DNA from: Acetobacteraceae bacterium | GTDB lineage: Bacteria; Pseudomonadota; Alphaproteobacteria; Acetobacterales; Acetobacteraceae | Length of the DNA stretch: 14,810 nucleotides | Assembly (NCBI GenBank): GCA_027323595.1 | Contig: DAHWBL010000482.1 | Span: 1-14,810 of the forward strand | Direction: 5' to 3' | Part shown: positions 1-6,375 of the stretch, one piece after another | Numbering within the stretch: position 1 is the first letter of the stretch | How the letters are laid out: each line of letters starts with the position of its first letter | The notes under the pieces: generated by a model | Told to the model about the DNA's origin: nothing | The model's database searches: none | Seen by the model: only the letters and a program-made list of their open reading frames with translations | Position numbers and translations under genes: made by a program

Positions 1-131
1 ACCGTGCCATCGGCCAGCACCCCGGCCACGCCATGACAGGACGCGCACAACCCCGCATCCACCGCCCCGGCCACCCCCGGCGCCAACACCATCGCCATCG
101 CCACCATCAACCCACGCATCCGCATCCGCAT
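1..131 (-). CDS. c-type cytochrome, N-terminal part (runs off the left edge)
   Basis: Reading the minus strand from the ATG at 131 gives 43 residues before the window ends. They form an Arg-rich start with three Met-Arg pairs, a hydrophobic stretch and an A-x-A type cleavage site near residues 20-23. A CASCH motif (codons at 33-47) follows a few residues into the mature protein. CxxCH is the covalent haem attachment motif of class I c-type cytochromes, so this is a periplasmic electron carrier or the haem domain of a larger protein; the rest is missing. A GGGGAGGGG Shine-Dalgarno-like run lies just upstream of the first ATG. Three in-frame ATGs (131, 125, 119) sit in a tandem hexamer repeat, so the exact start is uncertain. 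The gene is divergent from the Rieske oxygenase gene, but a functional link is only possible, not shown. Confidence 0.8.
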   Translation of the reverse strand, partial: MRMRMRGLMVAMAMVLAPGVAGAVDAGLCASCHGVAGVLADGT

Positions 132-239
132 CCCCTCCCCAAAACCGGCATGCCCCACCCGCCTCTACCATCACCGCCTGCTCTGCCCTAGACTGCGCGC
201 AAAGAATACGAAGCCGGATCATCGGGAGGACAGGCAAAA
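132..239. promoter_or_regulatory. divergent intergenic region between cytochrome c and Rieske oxygenase genes
   Basis: This 108-bp stretch must carry the 5' signals of both divergent genes. I see a GGAGG ribosome-binding site at 225-229, ten bases before the oxygenase ATG, and a GGGGAGGGG run before the cytochrome ATG. An 8-bp palindrome GGCATGCC lies near 148-155. No convincing -35/-10 pair or operator is visible. Confidence 0.4.
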
Positions 240-1280
240 ATGTATCTGCGAAACCACTGGTATGTCGCCGCCCAGGCCGGCGAGGTCGGCGCCGCGCCTC
301 TCGCCCGCATGTTCCTCGGCGAACCGGTGGTCCTGTTCCGCCGCCCTGACGGCACGCCCGTCGCGCTGGAGGATCGCTGCTGCCACCGCCGCGTGCCCCT
401 CTCGCTCGGCAAGGTCGTCGGCAGCCACATCCAATGCGTCTATCACGGCCTCGAATTCGCCGGCGACGGGCGCTGCGTCGCCATCCCCGGCCAGGCCGAC
501 ATTCCCGCCGCCGCGCGCGTGCGCGCCTATCCGGTGGTCGAAACCCACAGCTGGGTCTGGATCTGGATGGGCGACCCTGCCCTCGCCGACCCCGCCGACA
601 TCTGCGATTTTCACTTTTTCACCGATCCCGCCTACGGCTCGCGCAGCACCCGCTTCCACGTCAAGGCCAACTGGCAGCTCATCGTCGACAACCTGCTCGA
701 CCTCACCCACCTCACCTATGTCCACGCCCGCACCATCGGCAACCCGGCGACCACGCTGAAGGCCGAGATGGGCGTGGAGCGGCGCGACGACGGCGTCACC
801 GTCACCCGCTGGGTGATCGACGCGCCGGCGCCGCCCACCTATCAGCTGTTCGGCCAGTTCGCCGGCAACGTCGATCGCTGGCAGATCATCCACCACACCG
901 CACCCGCCTTCGTGCGGCTCAACATCGGCGCCTCCACCACCGGCACCGGCGCGCGCGACGGCACCCGCGTCGATGGCATCAACATGTGGAACCTCAACGC
1001 CATCACGCCAGAAACCGAGACCAGCTCACATTATTTCTGGGGCCAGGCGCACGAATTCAGCCCCCATGACGGCGGCGTGACGGACCGCCTGTTCGCCGAG
1101 ATTCACCGCACCTTCGTCGAGGACATCGAAGTGCTGGAGCGCCAGCAACAGATGTTCGACCACGACCCCACCCACGTCATGCTCGACATCCGCGCCGACG
1201 CCGGCTCCAACGCCGCCCGCCGCCTGCTGGACCAGCTGCATGAGGCCGAACAGAGCGGACGCCGACACGCCGCCGAATGA
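240..1280 (+). CDS. Rieske non-haem iron oxygenase, VanA / aromatic O-demethylase-like subunit
   Basis: A 346-residue protein that looks complete for the VanA/dicamba-demethylase type of ring-hydroxylating oxygenase alpha subunit. The Rieske [2Fe-2S] motif is C47-x-H49 with C66-x2-H69. The mononuclear iron site follows as D154-L-T-H157-x4-H162, with D295 in FVEDIE as the likely third ligand. The YFWG segment near residue 265 and the ERQQQ stretch near 300 also match VanA-type enzymes. The family hydroxylates or O/N-dealkylates aromatic substrates in the cytoplasm using O2 and electrons from a separate reductase. No ferredoxin or reductase gene (vanB type) is adjacent, so the partner must be encoded elsewhere; the substrate cannot be told from sequence. 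A GGAGG site precedes the ATG, and the next clear downstream methionine would cut into the conserved N-terminus, which fixes the start. Confidence 0.9.
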   Translation: MYLRNHWYVAAQAGEVGAAPLARMFLGEPVVLFRRPDGTPVALEDRCCHRRVPLSLGKVVGSHIQCVYHGLEFAGDGRCVAIPGQADIPAAARVRAYPVVETHSWVWIWMGDPALADPADICDFHFFTDPAYGSRSTRFHVKANWQLIVDNLLDLTHLTYVHARTIGNPATTLKAEMGVERRDDGVTVTRWVIDAPAPPTYQLFGQFAGNVDRWQIIHHTAPAFVRLNIGASTTGTGARDGTRVDGINMWNLNAITPETETSSHYFWGQAHEFSPHDGGVTDRLFAEIHRTFVEDIEVLERQQQMFDHDPTHVMLDIRADAGSNAARRLLDQLHEAEQSGRRHAAE

Positions 1281-1286
1281 CAATCA

Positions 1287-1311
1287 CGGGATGGCGCGCC
1301 ACCCCATCCCG
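1287..1311. terminator. hairpin between convergent genes, possible bidirectional terminator
   Basis: Perfect 8-bp inverted repeat CGGGATGG / CCATCCCG with a 9-base loop, in the 42-bp gap between the stop codons of the oxygenase gene (+) and the doxX gene (-). Position and symmetry suit a terminator serving both strands. There is no T-tract on either side, so it is not a classical intrinsic terminator. Confidence 0.45.
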
Positions 1312-1322
1312 GATCGCCTGGC

Positions 1323-1727
1323 TTACGCCGTCGCGCCGCCCGACCGGCGCATCGCATCGAGGCTCCAGGCCCCGCCGCCGGCGGCCGACAGATACAAAAA
1401 CACGAAGCAGAACAAAATCGCCGCATCCCCGCCGTTCAGCGCCGGGAAGAAGCTGTTCGGCAGATGCACGATGAAATAGGCCACCGCCATGTTGCCCGCC
1501 AGAATGAACGCCACCGGGCGGGTGAACAGGCCCAGAAGAATCAGAACCCCGCCGGCCAGCTCAAGACATCCCTGCACCCCGAGCAGACTGAACAGATGCA
1601 CGCTGCCGTGCGGCGATGGCGGGATCAGAAAATATTTCTGTGTCCCATGCTCCAGAAATTGCAGCCCGGCCACGAAGCGCAGCAGGCTCAACAGCCACGG
1701 CGCGGCACACGCCCATCGATTTTCCAT
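1323..1727 (-). CDS. DoxX family integral membrane protein
   Basis: A 134-residue protein with about four hydrophobic segments. It carries family-typical stretches: LLRFVAGLQFLEHGTQKYF early, a GCLELAGGVLILLGLFTRP loop/helix in the middle, and NMAVAYFIVHLP later. DoxX-family proteins are small inner-membrane proteins named after a subunit of archaeal terminal quinol oxidase; in bacteria most have no proven role and some are linked to redox stress. I chose the ATG at 1727, preceded by AAAGGG-TCGGGG on the minus strand. The frame extends upstream to a GTG at 1784, but the extra residues are hydrophilic and have no Shine-Dalgarno. It lies 155 bp downstream of the Dyp peroxidase gene on the same strand, so it may be read from that operon or from its own promoter. 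Confidence 0.85.
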   Translation of the reverse strand: MENRWACAAPWLLSLLRFVAGLQFLEHGTQKYFLIPPSPHGSVHLFSLLGVQGCLELAGGVLILLGLFTRPVAFILAGNMAVAYFIVHLPNSFFPALNGGDAAILFCFVFLYLSAAGGGAWSLDAMRRSGGATA

Positions 1728-1750
1728 GGTCCCCGACCCTTTCCCATGAC

Positions 1751-1782
1751 TGGTTGCACCCGGCATTGGTTGCAGCCGGCAC
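1751..1782. repeat. tandem 16-bp direct repeat upstream of doxX
   Basis: Two adjacent 16-bp units, TGGTTGCACCCGGCAT and TGGTTGCAGCCGGCAC, differ at two positions. They lie 24-55 bp upstream of the doxX ATG (on the minus strand). Back-to-back repeats in a promoter region could be tandem activator sites or simply a small duplication. Confidence 0.4.
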
Positions 1783-1852
1783 ACGACTCGCTATCGGACT
1801 CCATTAACACGGATTTCGCGCGCATCAGTGTAAAATCCGGCCCATGCCGCGC

Positions 1853-1867
1853 GGCGCAAATTGCGCC
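1853..1867. promoter_or_regulatory. perfect 15-bp palindrome just downstream of the Dyp peroxidase gene
   Basis: GGCGCAA-A-TTGCGCC has 7-bp arms around one base and lies 15 bp past the stop of the Dyp gene. The one-base centre is poor for an RNA hairpin, which favours a protein-binding site for the downstream doxX gene over a terminator. Both remain possible, and G+C-rich DNA makes short palindromes common. Confidence 0.3.
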
Positions 1868-1882
1868 TCCGCGCCCCGGGGA

Positions 1883-3124
1883 TCACGCCCGCTCGAACAG
1901 GGCCTGCCCGATGAACTCGCCCTCGACCGCGCCACCAGGACAGGCGAACAGCCCACCGCCGGTATGCGTCACATATTGGTTGAGCATGTCAAACTTCGCC
2001 ATTTTCTCAAATATCCTGACAAAACCGGCACGCGGATCGTTCTGATAGCACACGAACAGCAGGCCGGCATCCAGTTCCATCCCCTGGCGCCACGGCGGCC
2101 AGCGCTCGGCGGTAAAATTCACCCCCTCATTGTAGGAATAGCCGCGCCGCAGAATATCGGCGGCCCCATTGGCCTGCGCATTGCCCAGCCGCACATGCGC
2201 ACCTTCGGCGATGATCGGGTTGCCATCGACATCGTTTCGATCGAGCCCGAGCGGCTCGAACTCGCCACGCAACCCCAGCGGCGCGCCGGAATATTTGTGC
2301 CGACCCATGGTTTCCTCCTGGAACGACAGCTTCGTGCGGTCCCAATGCTCCAGCGCCATGCGAATGCGGCGCACGACGACATAGCTGCCCGCACGCATCC
2401 ACCCCGGCTCCCGCACCCACACCGCCTTGTTCACATCGGCCGGTCGTTGCGTGCCATCCTTGAAGCCCATCAAATTGCGCGGCGTCGAGCCATCGCCCGG
2501 CGCTGACAAAAACCCGGCCTGCGCCCAGCGAAGTTCGGCACTGTCCTCGGCAAGCCGGGTCATCTGGCGAACCGCGTGAAAGACCAGCTGCGGGTCCTCC
2601 GCGCAGGCCTGAACCCACAGATCCCCGCCGGTTCTGCCGGCCACAAGTTGGTCGCCGTTGAACCGTGGCAGATCCACCAGCGCGGCCGGCCGCAGCGCCG
2701 CCAGGCCATACCGGTCCGTGCCATCCTTGATGAACAGACCGGCACCGAATCCGAACGTGATGGTCAGTCGCGCGGGCCCAAGGCCGGTCGCCTCGCCCGA
2801 ATCGCCGCCCGGCGCGTCGGTCGATCCACCAGGCGGCACCATTGCCCCCCCTTCGGTGAGCCGCGCGGCGGCCCTGGTCCATCGCCGCAACAGCGCGATC
2901 ACTTCCGCGCGTCGGTCAGTGGCGAGATCGAATGCCGCCATGTAGCACTGCGATTGCTGCGGCGTGACAATCCCGGCCTGATGGCTTCCCCAAAAAGCCT
3001 CGGTCTTGGCACCGCGATCCGCACCCCGCGCCGCGCGCGCGCCCCTCGCCACAACCAGCCCGCCAGCCGCGGCCAACAGCCCACGGCGCGACGAGCGCGG
3101 CGGGTCATCGCCGGCGCTGCTCAT
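1883..3124 (-). CDS. efeB: Tat-exported Dyp-type haem peroxidase, EfeB-like
   Basis: A 413-residue protein, close to the usual EfeB length. Residues 1-36 form a twin-arginine signal (S-R-R-G-L-L followed by an Ala/Gly/Leu core), so it is exported folded with its haem to the periplasm. Dyp hallmarks are the G220-F-K-D223-G motif with the distal Asp, H310 (in GAHVRL) as the likely proximal haem ligand, and the ILRRGYSY segment (325-332) with the distal Arg. EfeB proteins are peroxidases reported to act with iron uptake, including release of iron from haem. The ATG at 3124 overlaps the stop of the upstream beta-propeller gene (ATGA), so the two are translationally coupled. The frame is open further upstream, but that part lies inside the propeller gene. 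Third gene of the porin-propeller-Dyp operon. Confidence 0.93.
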   Translation of the reverse strand: MSSAGDDPPRSSRRGLLAAAGGLVVARGARAARGADRGAKTEAFWGSHQAGIVTPQQSQCYMAAFDLATDRRAEVIALLRRWTRAAARLTEGGAMVPPGGSTDAPGGDSGEATGLGPARLTITFGFGAGLFIKDGTDRYGLAALRPAALVDLPRFNGDQLVAGRTGGDLWVQACAEDPQLVFHAVRQMTRLAEDSAELRWAQAGFLSAPGDGSTPRNLMGFKDGTQRPADVNKAVWVREPGWMRAGSYVVVRRIRMALEHWDRTKLSFQEETMGRHKYSGAPLGLRGEFEPLGLDRNDVDGNPIIAEGAHVRLGNAQANGAADILRRGYSYNEGVNFTAERWPPWRQGMELDAGLLFVCYQNDPRAGFVRIFEKMAKFDMLNQYVTHTGGGLFACPGGAVEGEFIGQALFERA

Positions 3125-4275
3125 CGTGCTTCCATCAGCATGTTCATATCGTCGGTGACATAATAAAACGCCCTGCCGTCCGGGCGCATCGCCATGCCGA
3201 ACAGATCGCCGTTGCCCGGTGGCGATTGCGCCTGGTTGGTGTCGATCCATTGCGCATAGATCTGCCTGCGCGCGACCGGATCGATCTCCACCACCTGCCC
3301 GTTCCAGCCGTTGCAGGTGAGCAGATGGCCGTTCGGCAGCCACATCAACGACAACGGCTTGCTCAGCAGCCCGTCGCGCGTCACCTCCAGCCCGGTGCCG
3401 GCACTGTCGGTGCGCGTGGCCGCATCGGCGATCGCGACGATGCGGTTGCCCAGCGCATCGGAAACATACAGCACGCCATCAGGCGCGATCGCCAGCCCGG
3501 TAGGTCCGATCAGGAAATCCCCCCGGTCGGCACGGTGCGCGAAACCGTCGCCAACCACCGTGCGGGCACGCACGACCGGCGGCCGACCCGCGGGAATATC
3601 CAGATCGATCCGCAGCACCGTCGCCTTGTGCAAGGTAACCGGATAGCCCGTGACAGGATCACGCACCTGCGGCCCGGGCAGGTCGAAACCGACCATGCTG
3701 ACGAACAGCGCGGCGGTGGCACCATTGTCGATCACCGCCATGTTGCCCCACGGCCCGTTGATCTGCCCGCCCGACCAGCTCTCGACGATGTTGCCGTCAG
3801 GATCGAGCACCAGCAGACAGCCATCGCCGCGCGTGCGGGTGGTGCCGTCGGTGCTCGGCGTGCTGCCCACGATGATCCAGCCGGTCGTCAGCATCGTCAT
3901 CGCGGTGGTCAGCCCGATGCCACCCGGGCACGACCCCGCGTCGCGCGCCAGCTTCGCGACCAGCCTGGTCTGCCCGGTGGCCGGGCTGTAGGCGATGATC
4001 GTCGTTCCGCGCCCCTGCAGATTAGATAGATCGTTGAAATTATCGACCAGCACATCACCTTTCGTGATCCTGCCGGCCGACACCGGAGCCACCACGACGG
4101 CATAGGGGTTCTGGTCTCCATCGTCGGGAACGGTCGAGCTCAGGGTCGCGTGCTTCTTCACCGTCTCCAGAAATCCGCGCGGCTCCTCGGCGCGTGCCGG
4201 CAGCGCCAGCGTCGCGCCCAGCAGTGCCGCCAGCGCGGCACAGCGTCGCCTGGTCGGCATCTCGATATGTGACAT
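3121..4275 (-). CDS. secreted beta-propeller (NHL/SMP-30-like) protein
   Basis: 384 residues. A Sec signal peptide covers residues 1-29 (Arg-rich start, AALAALLGATLAL core, A-R-A cleavage site). The mature part reads as repeated four-stranded blades. The clearest NHL-type blade is at 257-279 (GPTGLAIAPDG then LYVSDALGNRI), and similar units recur near 310-335 (WLPNGHLLTCNG) and 358-375 (FGMAMRPDGRAFYYVTDD). Such propellers bind ligands or partner proteins, and some are lactonases. I see no clear set of SMP-30 metal ligands, so enzyme activity is not claimed. Start chosen at the ATG at 4275, preceded by GAGGGGA overlapping the porin stop region; the gap to the porin gene is 10 bp. It overlaps the Dyp gene by 4 bp, suggesting that both work in the periplasm, possibly as partners. 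Confidence 0.82.
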   Translation of the reverse strand: MSHIEMPTRRRCAALAALLGATLALPARAEEPRGFLETVKKHATLSSTVPDDGDQNPYAVVVAPVSAGRITKGDVLVDNFNDLSNLQGRGTTIIAYSPATGQTRLVAKLARDAGSCPGGIGLTTAMTMLTTGWIIVGSTPSTDGTTRTRGDGCLLVLDPDGNIVESWSGGQINGPWGNMAVIDNGATAALFVSMVGFDLPGPQVRDPVTGYPVTLHKATVLRIDLDIPAGRPPVVRARTVVGDGFAHRADRGDFLIGPTGLAIAPDGVLYVSDALGNRIVAIADAATRTDSAGTGLEVTRDGLLSKPLSLMWLPNGHLLTCNGWNGQVVEIDPVARRQIYAQWIDTNQAQSPPGNGDLFGMAMRPDGRAFYYVTDDMNMLMEAR

Positions 4276-4285
4276 GACGTTCCCC

Positions 4286-5812
4286 TCAGAACAGGATGTT
4301 GGTGCGCACGCCCAGCACCAGCGCGTTGCCGATTCGCCTTGTGGGATCATTGGGGTTGGCAAGCCCGCCGCCCGGCGTGAACACATATTGAACGTCTGGT
4401 TGCAGTTGCAGCCACGCCGTCGCCTGATACTGGTAGGTCACCTCGACATAGGTTTCGCTGCCACGGATCGGCACGTAGCCGCTGCCGTAAAACGCCGTGG
4501 CCTTGTCCAGCGCGCCCGCATCGCCGCTGACCTTCGCCAGGCCCATGCCGATGCCCAGCGTGTCCGCGTCGCGATGCAAAAACGGCTCATGCATGGTCAG
4601 CCCGGCATTGGCGCTGAAGGTGATCAGATTGCGATCCGCCTGCGGCGCGCCCATCACCCGGGCGAACAGGCTGACCGTGCGGTCCCCCTCGCGCGGATCG
4701 ACCCACAGCAACTGGTCAGCCACCGCATAGACGCTGAAATCGCCACGGTGGCGCCCCGGCACGCCATTGCCCGCCGGATCGGCCAGCGACATGCCGGCCG
4801 TGTCGAACTGCTGGTCGGCGAAACTCTGGGAATCATAATAGAACCCCAGCTTGTAGACCCCCGACAGCGGCGCCGGCCCATCGGGGCTGATCATCGCGCC
4901 GACCGACGGGTGGGTGAACTGCATCTCCCCGATCACCAGCACCCCGCCATTGAGCGCAAAGCTGGTGCCCGACGGGTTCAGCCGCTGCGGATCGCCATTG
5001 TTGCCCGGTGCCGGACTGCCGTTGAACACGCCCAACAGAAACGTCAGCGAATCGATCGGCCGGGCCCGCACCCGCACCCCCAGCGCCGACAGTGGATAGG
5101 CCGGCCCACCGCCAGGCAAATCCGCCGACGGCACCATCGGCCAGCCGAACATGGTGTTCATGAAATAGCTGGCGTTCTGGCTGACGATGAATTCCTGGTC
5201 GAGACTCTGCTGGCCAAACCGGACATCCAGCCGATCCTCGTCGAGAAATTTCTGCTGATACCAAAGCTCCCACAGCCTGGTCGAACGCTCCGCGGTGATG
5301 CCGCTCGAGGTTTGCAGGCTCATCAGATTGTTCTGGCTGAAATTGCCGCCATGAATTTGCAGCGCGCTGACATTGAAGGTGCCGCCGTACCAGCCAAATG
5401 CGCGACCGGTATCCATCTGCAGCAGCATCTGCGTCAGCCCGTCATAGACCGCGCCGGCCCTGGCACCGCCGCTCGGGTTGGCGAGCACCTCGGAGGTTTC
5501 CTGGATCGCCAGCGAAATGCCCTGCCGGCTCAACGCCGAGCGCAGCCCGCCCATGTTGCCCAGCAGCAGCGCGCTGCGATCGAGCCTGGCCAGATCATCG
5601 AGCAGCGCCGATTCCGAGGCGGCCCCCAGGTCGGGCTGAAAATCCTCCTCGCCCGGCATGGACAGCACCGGCGGTGCCGCGCGCGCGCCCGAAACCATCC
5701 CAACGCCTGCTCCCACAACGATGAGCGCGAGCAGCGCGGCCTCGCGCGCGCCCCGCGATCTGGCATGCGCACGGTTCGGTTCGGCTGAGAGAGCGGTTGG
5801 GTGGATGTGCAT
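4286..5812 (-). CDS. OprB-family carbohydrate-selective-type outer-membrane porin
   Basis: A 508-residue outer-membrane beta-barrel protein. The N-terminus has a long positively charged region and a hydrophobic core (LLALIVVGAGVGMV) ending at A-R-A near residue 45. The body has the alternating amphipathic strands and OprB-type segments: GISLAIQETSEVLAN, LWELWYQQKF, LDVRFGQQSLDQEF, TFLLGVFNGSPAPG. It ends in phenylalanine, the usual signal for barrel assembly. OprB porins admit sugars in pseudomonads, but the family is broad and in this context the solute could be an iron chelate or another small molecule. Start chosen for a perfect AGGAGG at 5822-5827, nine bases before the ATG. First gene of the operon with the propeller and Dyp genes; its 5' region holds a Fur-like palindrome. 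Confidence 0.9.
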   Translation of the reverse strand: MHIHPTALSAEPNRAHARSRGAREAALLALIVVGAGVGMVSGARAAPPVLSMPGEEDFQPDLGAASESALLDDLARLDRSALLLGNMGGLRSALSRQGISLAIQETSEVLANPSGGARAGAVYDGLTQMLLQMDTGRAFGWYGGTFNVSALQIHGGNFSQNNLMSLQTSSGITAERSTRLWELWYQQKFLDEDRLDVRFGQQSLDQEFIVSQNASYFMNTMFGWPMVPSADLPGGGPAYPLSALGVRVRARPIDSLTFLLGVFNGSPAPGNNGDPQRLNPSGTSFALNGGVLVIGEMQFTHPSVGAMISPDGPAPLSGVYKLGFYYDSQSFADQQFDTAGMSLADPAGNGVPGRHRGDFSVYAVADQLLWVDPREGDRTVSLFARVMGAPQADRNLITFSANAGLTMHEPFLHRDADTLGIGMGLAKVSGDAGALDKATAFYGSGYVPIRGSETYVEVTYQYQATAWLQLQPDVQYVFTPGGGLANPNDPTRRIGNALVLGVRTNILF

Positions 5813-5821
5813 GCGCGTCGG

Positions 5822-5827
5822 CCTCCT
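5822..5827 (-). promoter_or_regulatory. consensus ribosome-binding site of the porin gene
   Basis: AGGAGG on the minus strand, nine bases before the ATG at 5812. It fixes the porin start and predicts strong initiation for the first gene of the operon. Confidence 0.75.
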
Positions 5828-5849
5828 GATGTCCCGGAGACATGACCTA

Positions 5850-5868
5850 ATTGCGAATGATTTGCAAT
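5850..5868. promoter_or_regulatory. Fur-box-like palindrome between the porin operon and the cupredoxin gene
   Basis: ATTGCGAATGATTTGCAAT is a 19-bp inverted repeat centred on 5859 with a single mismatched pair (positions 5855 and 5863). The length and the TTGC-n-AAT-n-ATT-n-GCAA layout match Fur sites described in alphaproteobacteria. It ends 37 bp upstream of the porin ATG and lies 96 bp upstream of the cupredoxin ATG, so one site could control both divergent transcripts. Fur with Fe2+ normally represses, which would switch this locus on under iron shortage. That the protein is Fur, and not another family member such as Mur, is inferred. Confidence 0.7.
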
Positions 5869-5899
5869 AGCACTTTCACCATGCTCCACTCGCCCCCCA

Positions 5900-5933
5900 T
5901 TCTTCACGCACCCCCCGTTCTTCACGCACCCCC
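5900..5933. repeat. 16-bp direct repeat in the cupredoxin 5' region
   Basis: TTCTTCACGCACCCCC occurs identically at 5900-5915 and 5918-5933, an 18-bp period, in the leader of the cupredoxin gene downstream of the Fur-like box. No known binding-site class is recognised; it may be a slippage duplication. Confidence 0.5.
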
Positions 5934-5964
5934 AGACACCCCCAGAAGCCGGAGACCAAGCCCG

Positions 5965-6375
5965 ATGAAATGCCCCCCGTCCGTCAGCGCCGCGGCCATC
6001 CGATCCGTGCTGGCCCTGATGACCCTCTCAGGCCCCGCCGCCGCCCAGAAACCCGCGCAGTTCGCCGTCAGGCTCCAGAATCACCGCCTCGACCCCGCGG
6101 AAATCCACGTGCCCGCCGGCAAGCCGATCATTCTGCTGGTGACCAACGCGGACGACACCACCGAGGAATTCGATTCCACCGCGCTCAGGGTCGAGAAACT
6201 CATCGTCGGCGGCCATTACGCCACCATCCGGGTGCACCCGCTGGCGCCCGGCCGCTACCCCTTCATCGGCGAGTTTCATCCCCAGACCGCCGCCGGCGCG
6301 GTGGTCGCCGATCAAGCGACGTCAGCTACCGCCGCGCCGCCAGCCCCTGCGGGCGCGCCCAGCCGGCGGTGGTGA
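5965..6375 (+). CDS. periplasmic cupredoxin-like protein, FtrB/EfeO N-domain type
   Basis: 136 residues: a Sec signal peptide (1-27, ending P-A-A-A) followed by one cupredoxin fold (about 32-116). Family-typical stretches are LDPAEIHVPAGKPIILLVTN, EEFDS, the VEKLIVGG loop and YPFIGEFHP. This branch accompanies ferrous iron uptake as FtrB in FtrABCD systems and as the N-terminal domain of EfeO. The mature part has no cysteine, so a type 1 (blue) copper centre is excluded; E67, E68, E103 and H105 are candidate metal ligands. Start chosen at the ATG at 5965, nine bases after GGAGA. The frame opens earlier, but that part would begin inside the Fur-like box and lacks a signal peptide. The last 20 residues are Ala/Pro-rich and overlap the 3' end of the convergent MATE gene by 50 bp. 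Divergent from the porin operon. Confidence 0.82.
   Translation: MKCPPSVSAAAIRSVLALMTLSGPAAAQKPAQFAVRLQNHRLDPAEIHVPAGKPIILLVTNADDTTEEFDSTALRVEKLIVGGHYATIRVHPLAPGRYPFIGEFHPQTAAGAVVADQATSATAAPPAPAGAPSRRW

Noticed and set aside
1810..1840. GGATTT/AAATCC inverted repeat and TTTACA ... TGTTAA as a doxX promoter
   Set aside because: Arms are only 6 bp with a long loop, and the -35/-10 spacing is 19 bases; too weak to list as a feature.
3125..3343. Upstream extension of the Dyp peroxidase frame by 73 codons
   Set aside because: It lies inside the beta-propeller gene and would bury the Tat signal, which must be at the N-terminus; the ATGA overlap gives a better start at 3124.
4274..5788. A roughly 500-codon open frame on the plus strand opposite the porin gene
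   Set aside because: Its translation is rich in Arg, His, Gln and Pro without any fold-like pattern, the mirror of biased G+C-rich codons in the porin gene, which has clear family features.
5829..5843. ATGTC-CCGGA-GACAT inverted repeat in the porin leader
   Set aside because: The stem is 5 bp and such short dyads are expected by chance; it may still form a small leader hairpin.
5851..5964. Upstream extension of the cupredoxin frame by 38 codons
   Set aside because: The extension starts inside the Fur-like palindrome, encodes the translated direct repeat and puts the signal peptide in the middle; the ATG at 5965 has GGAGA upstream.
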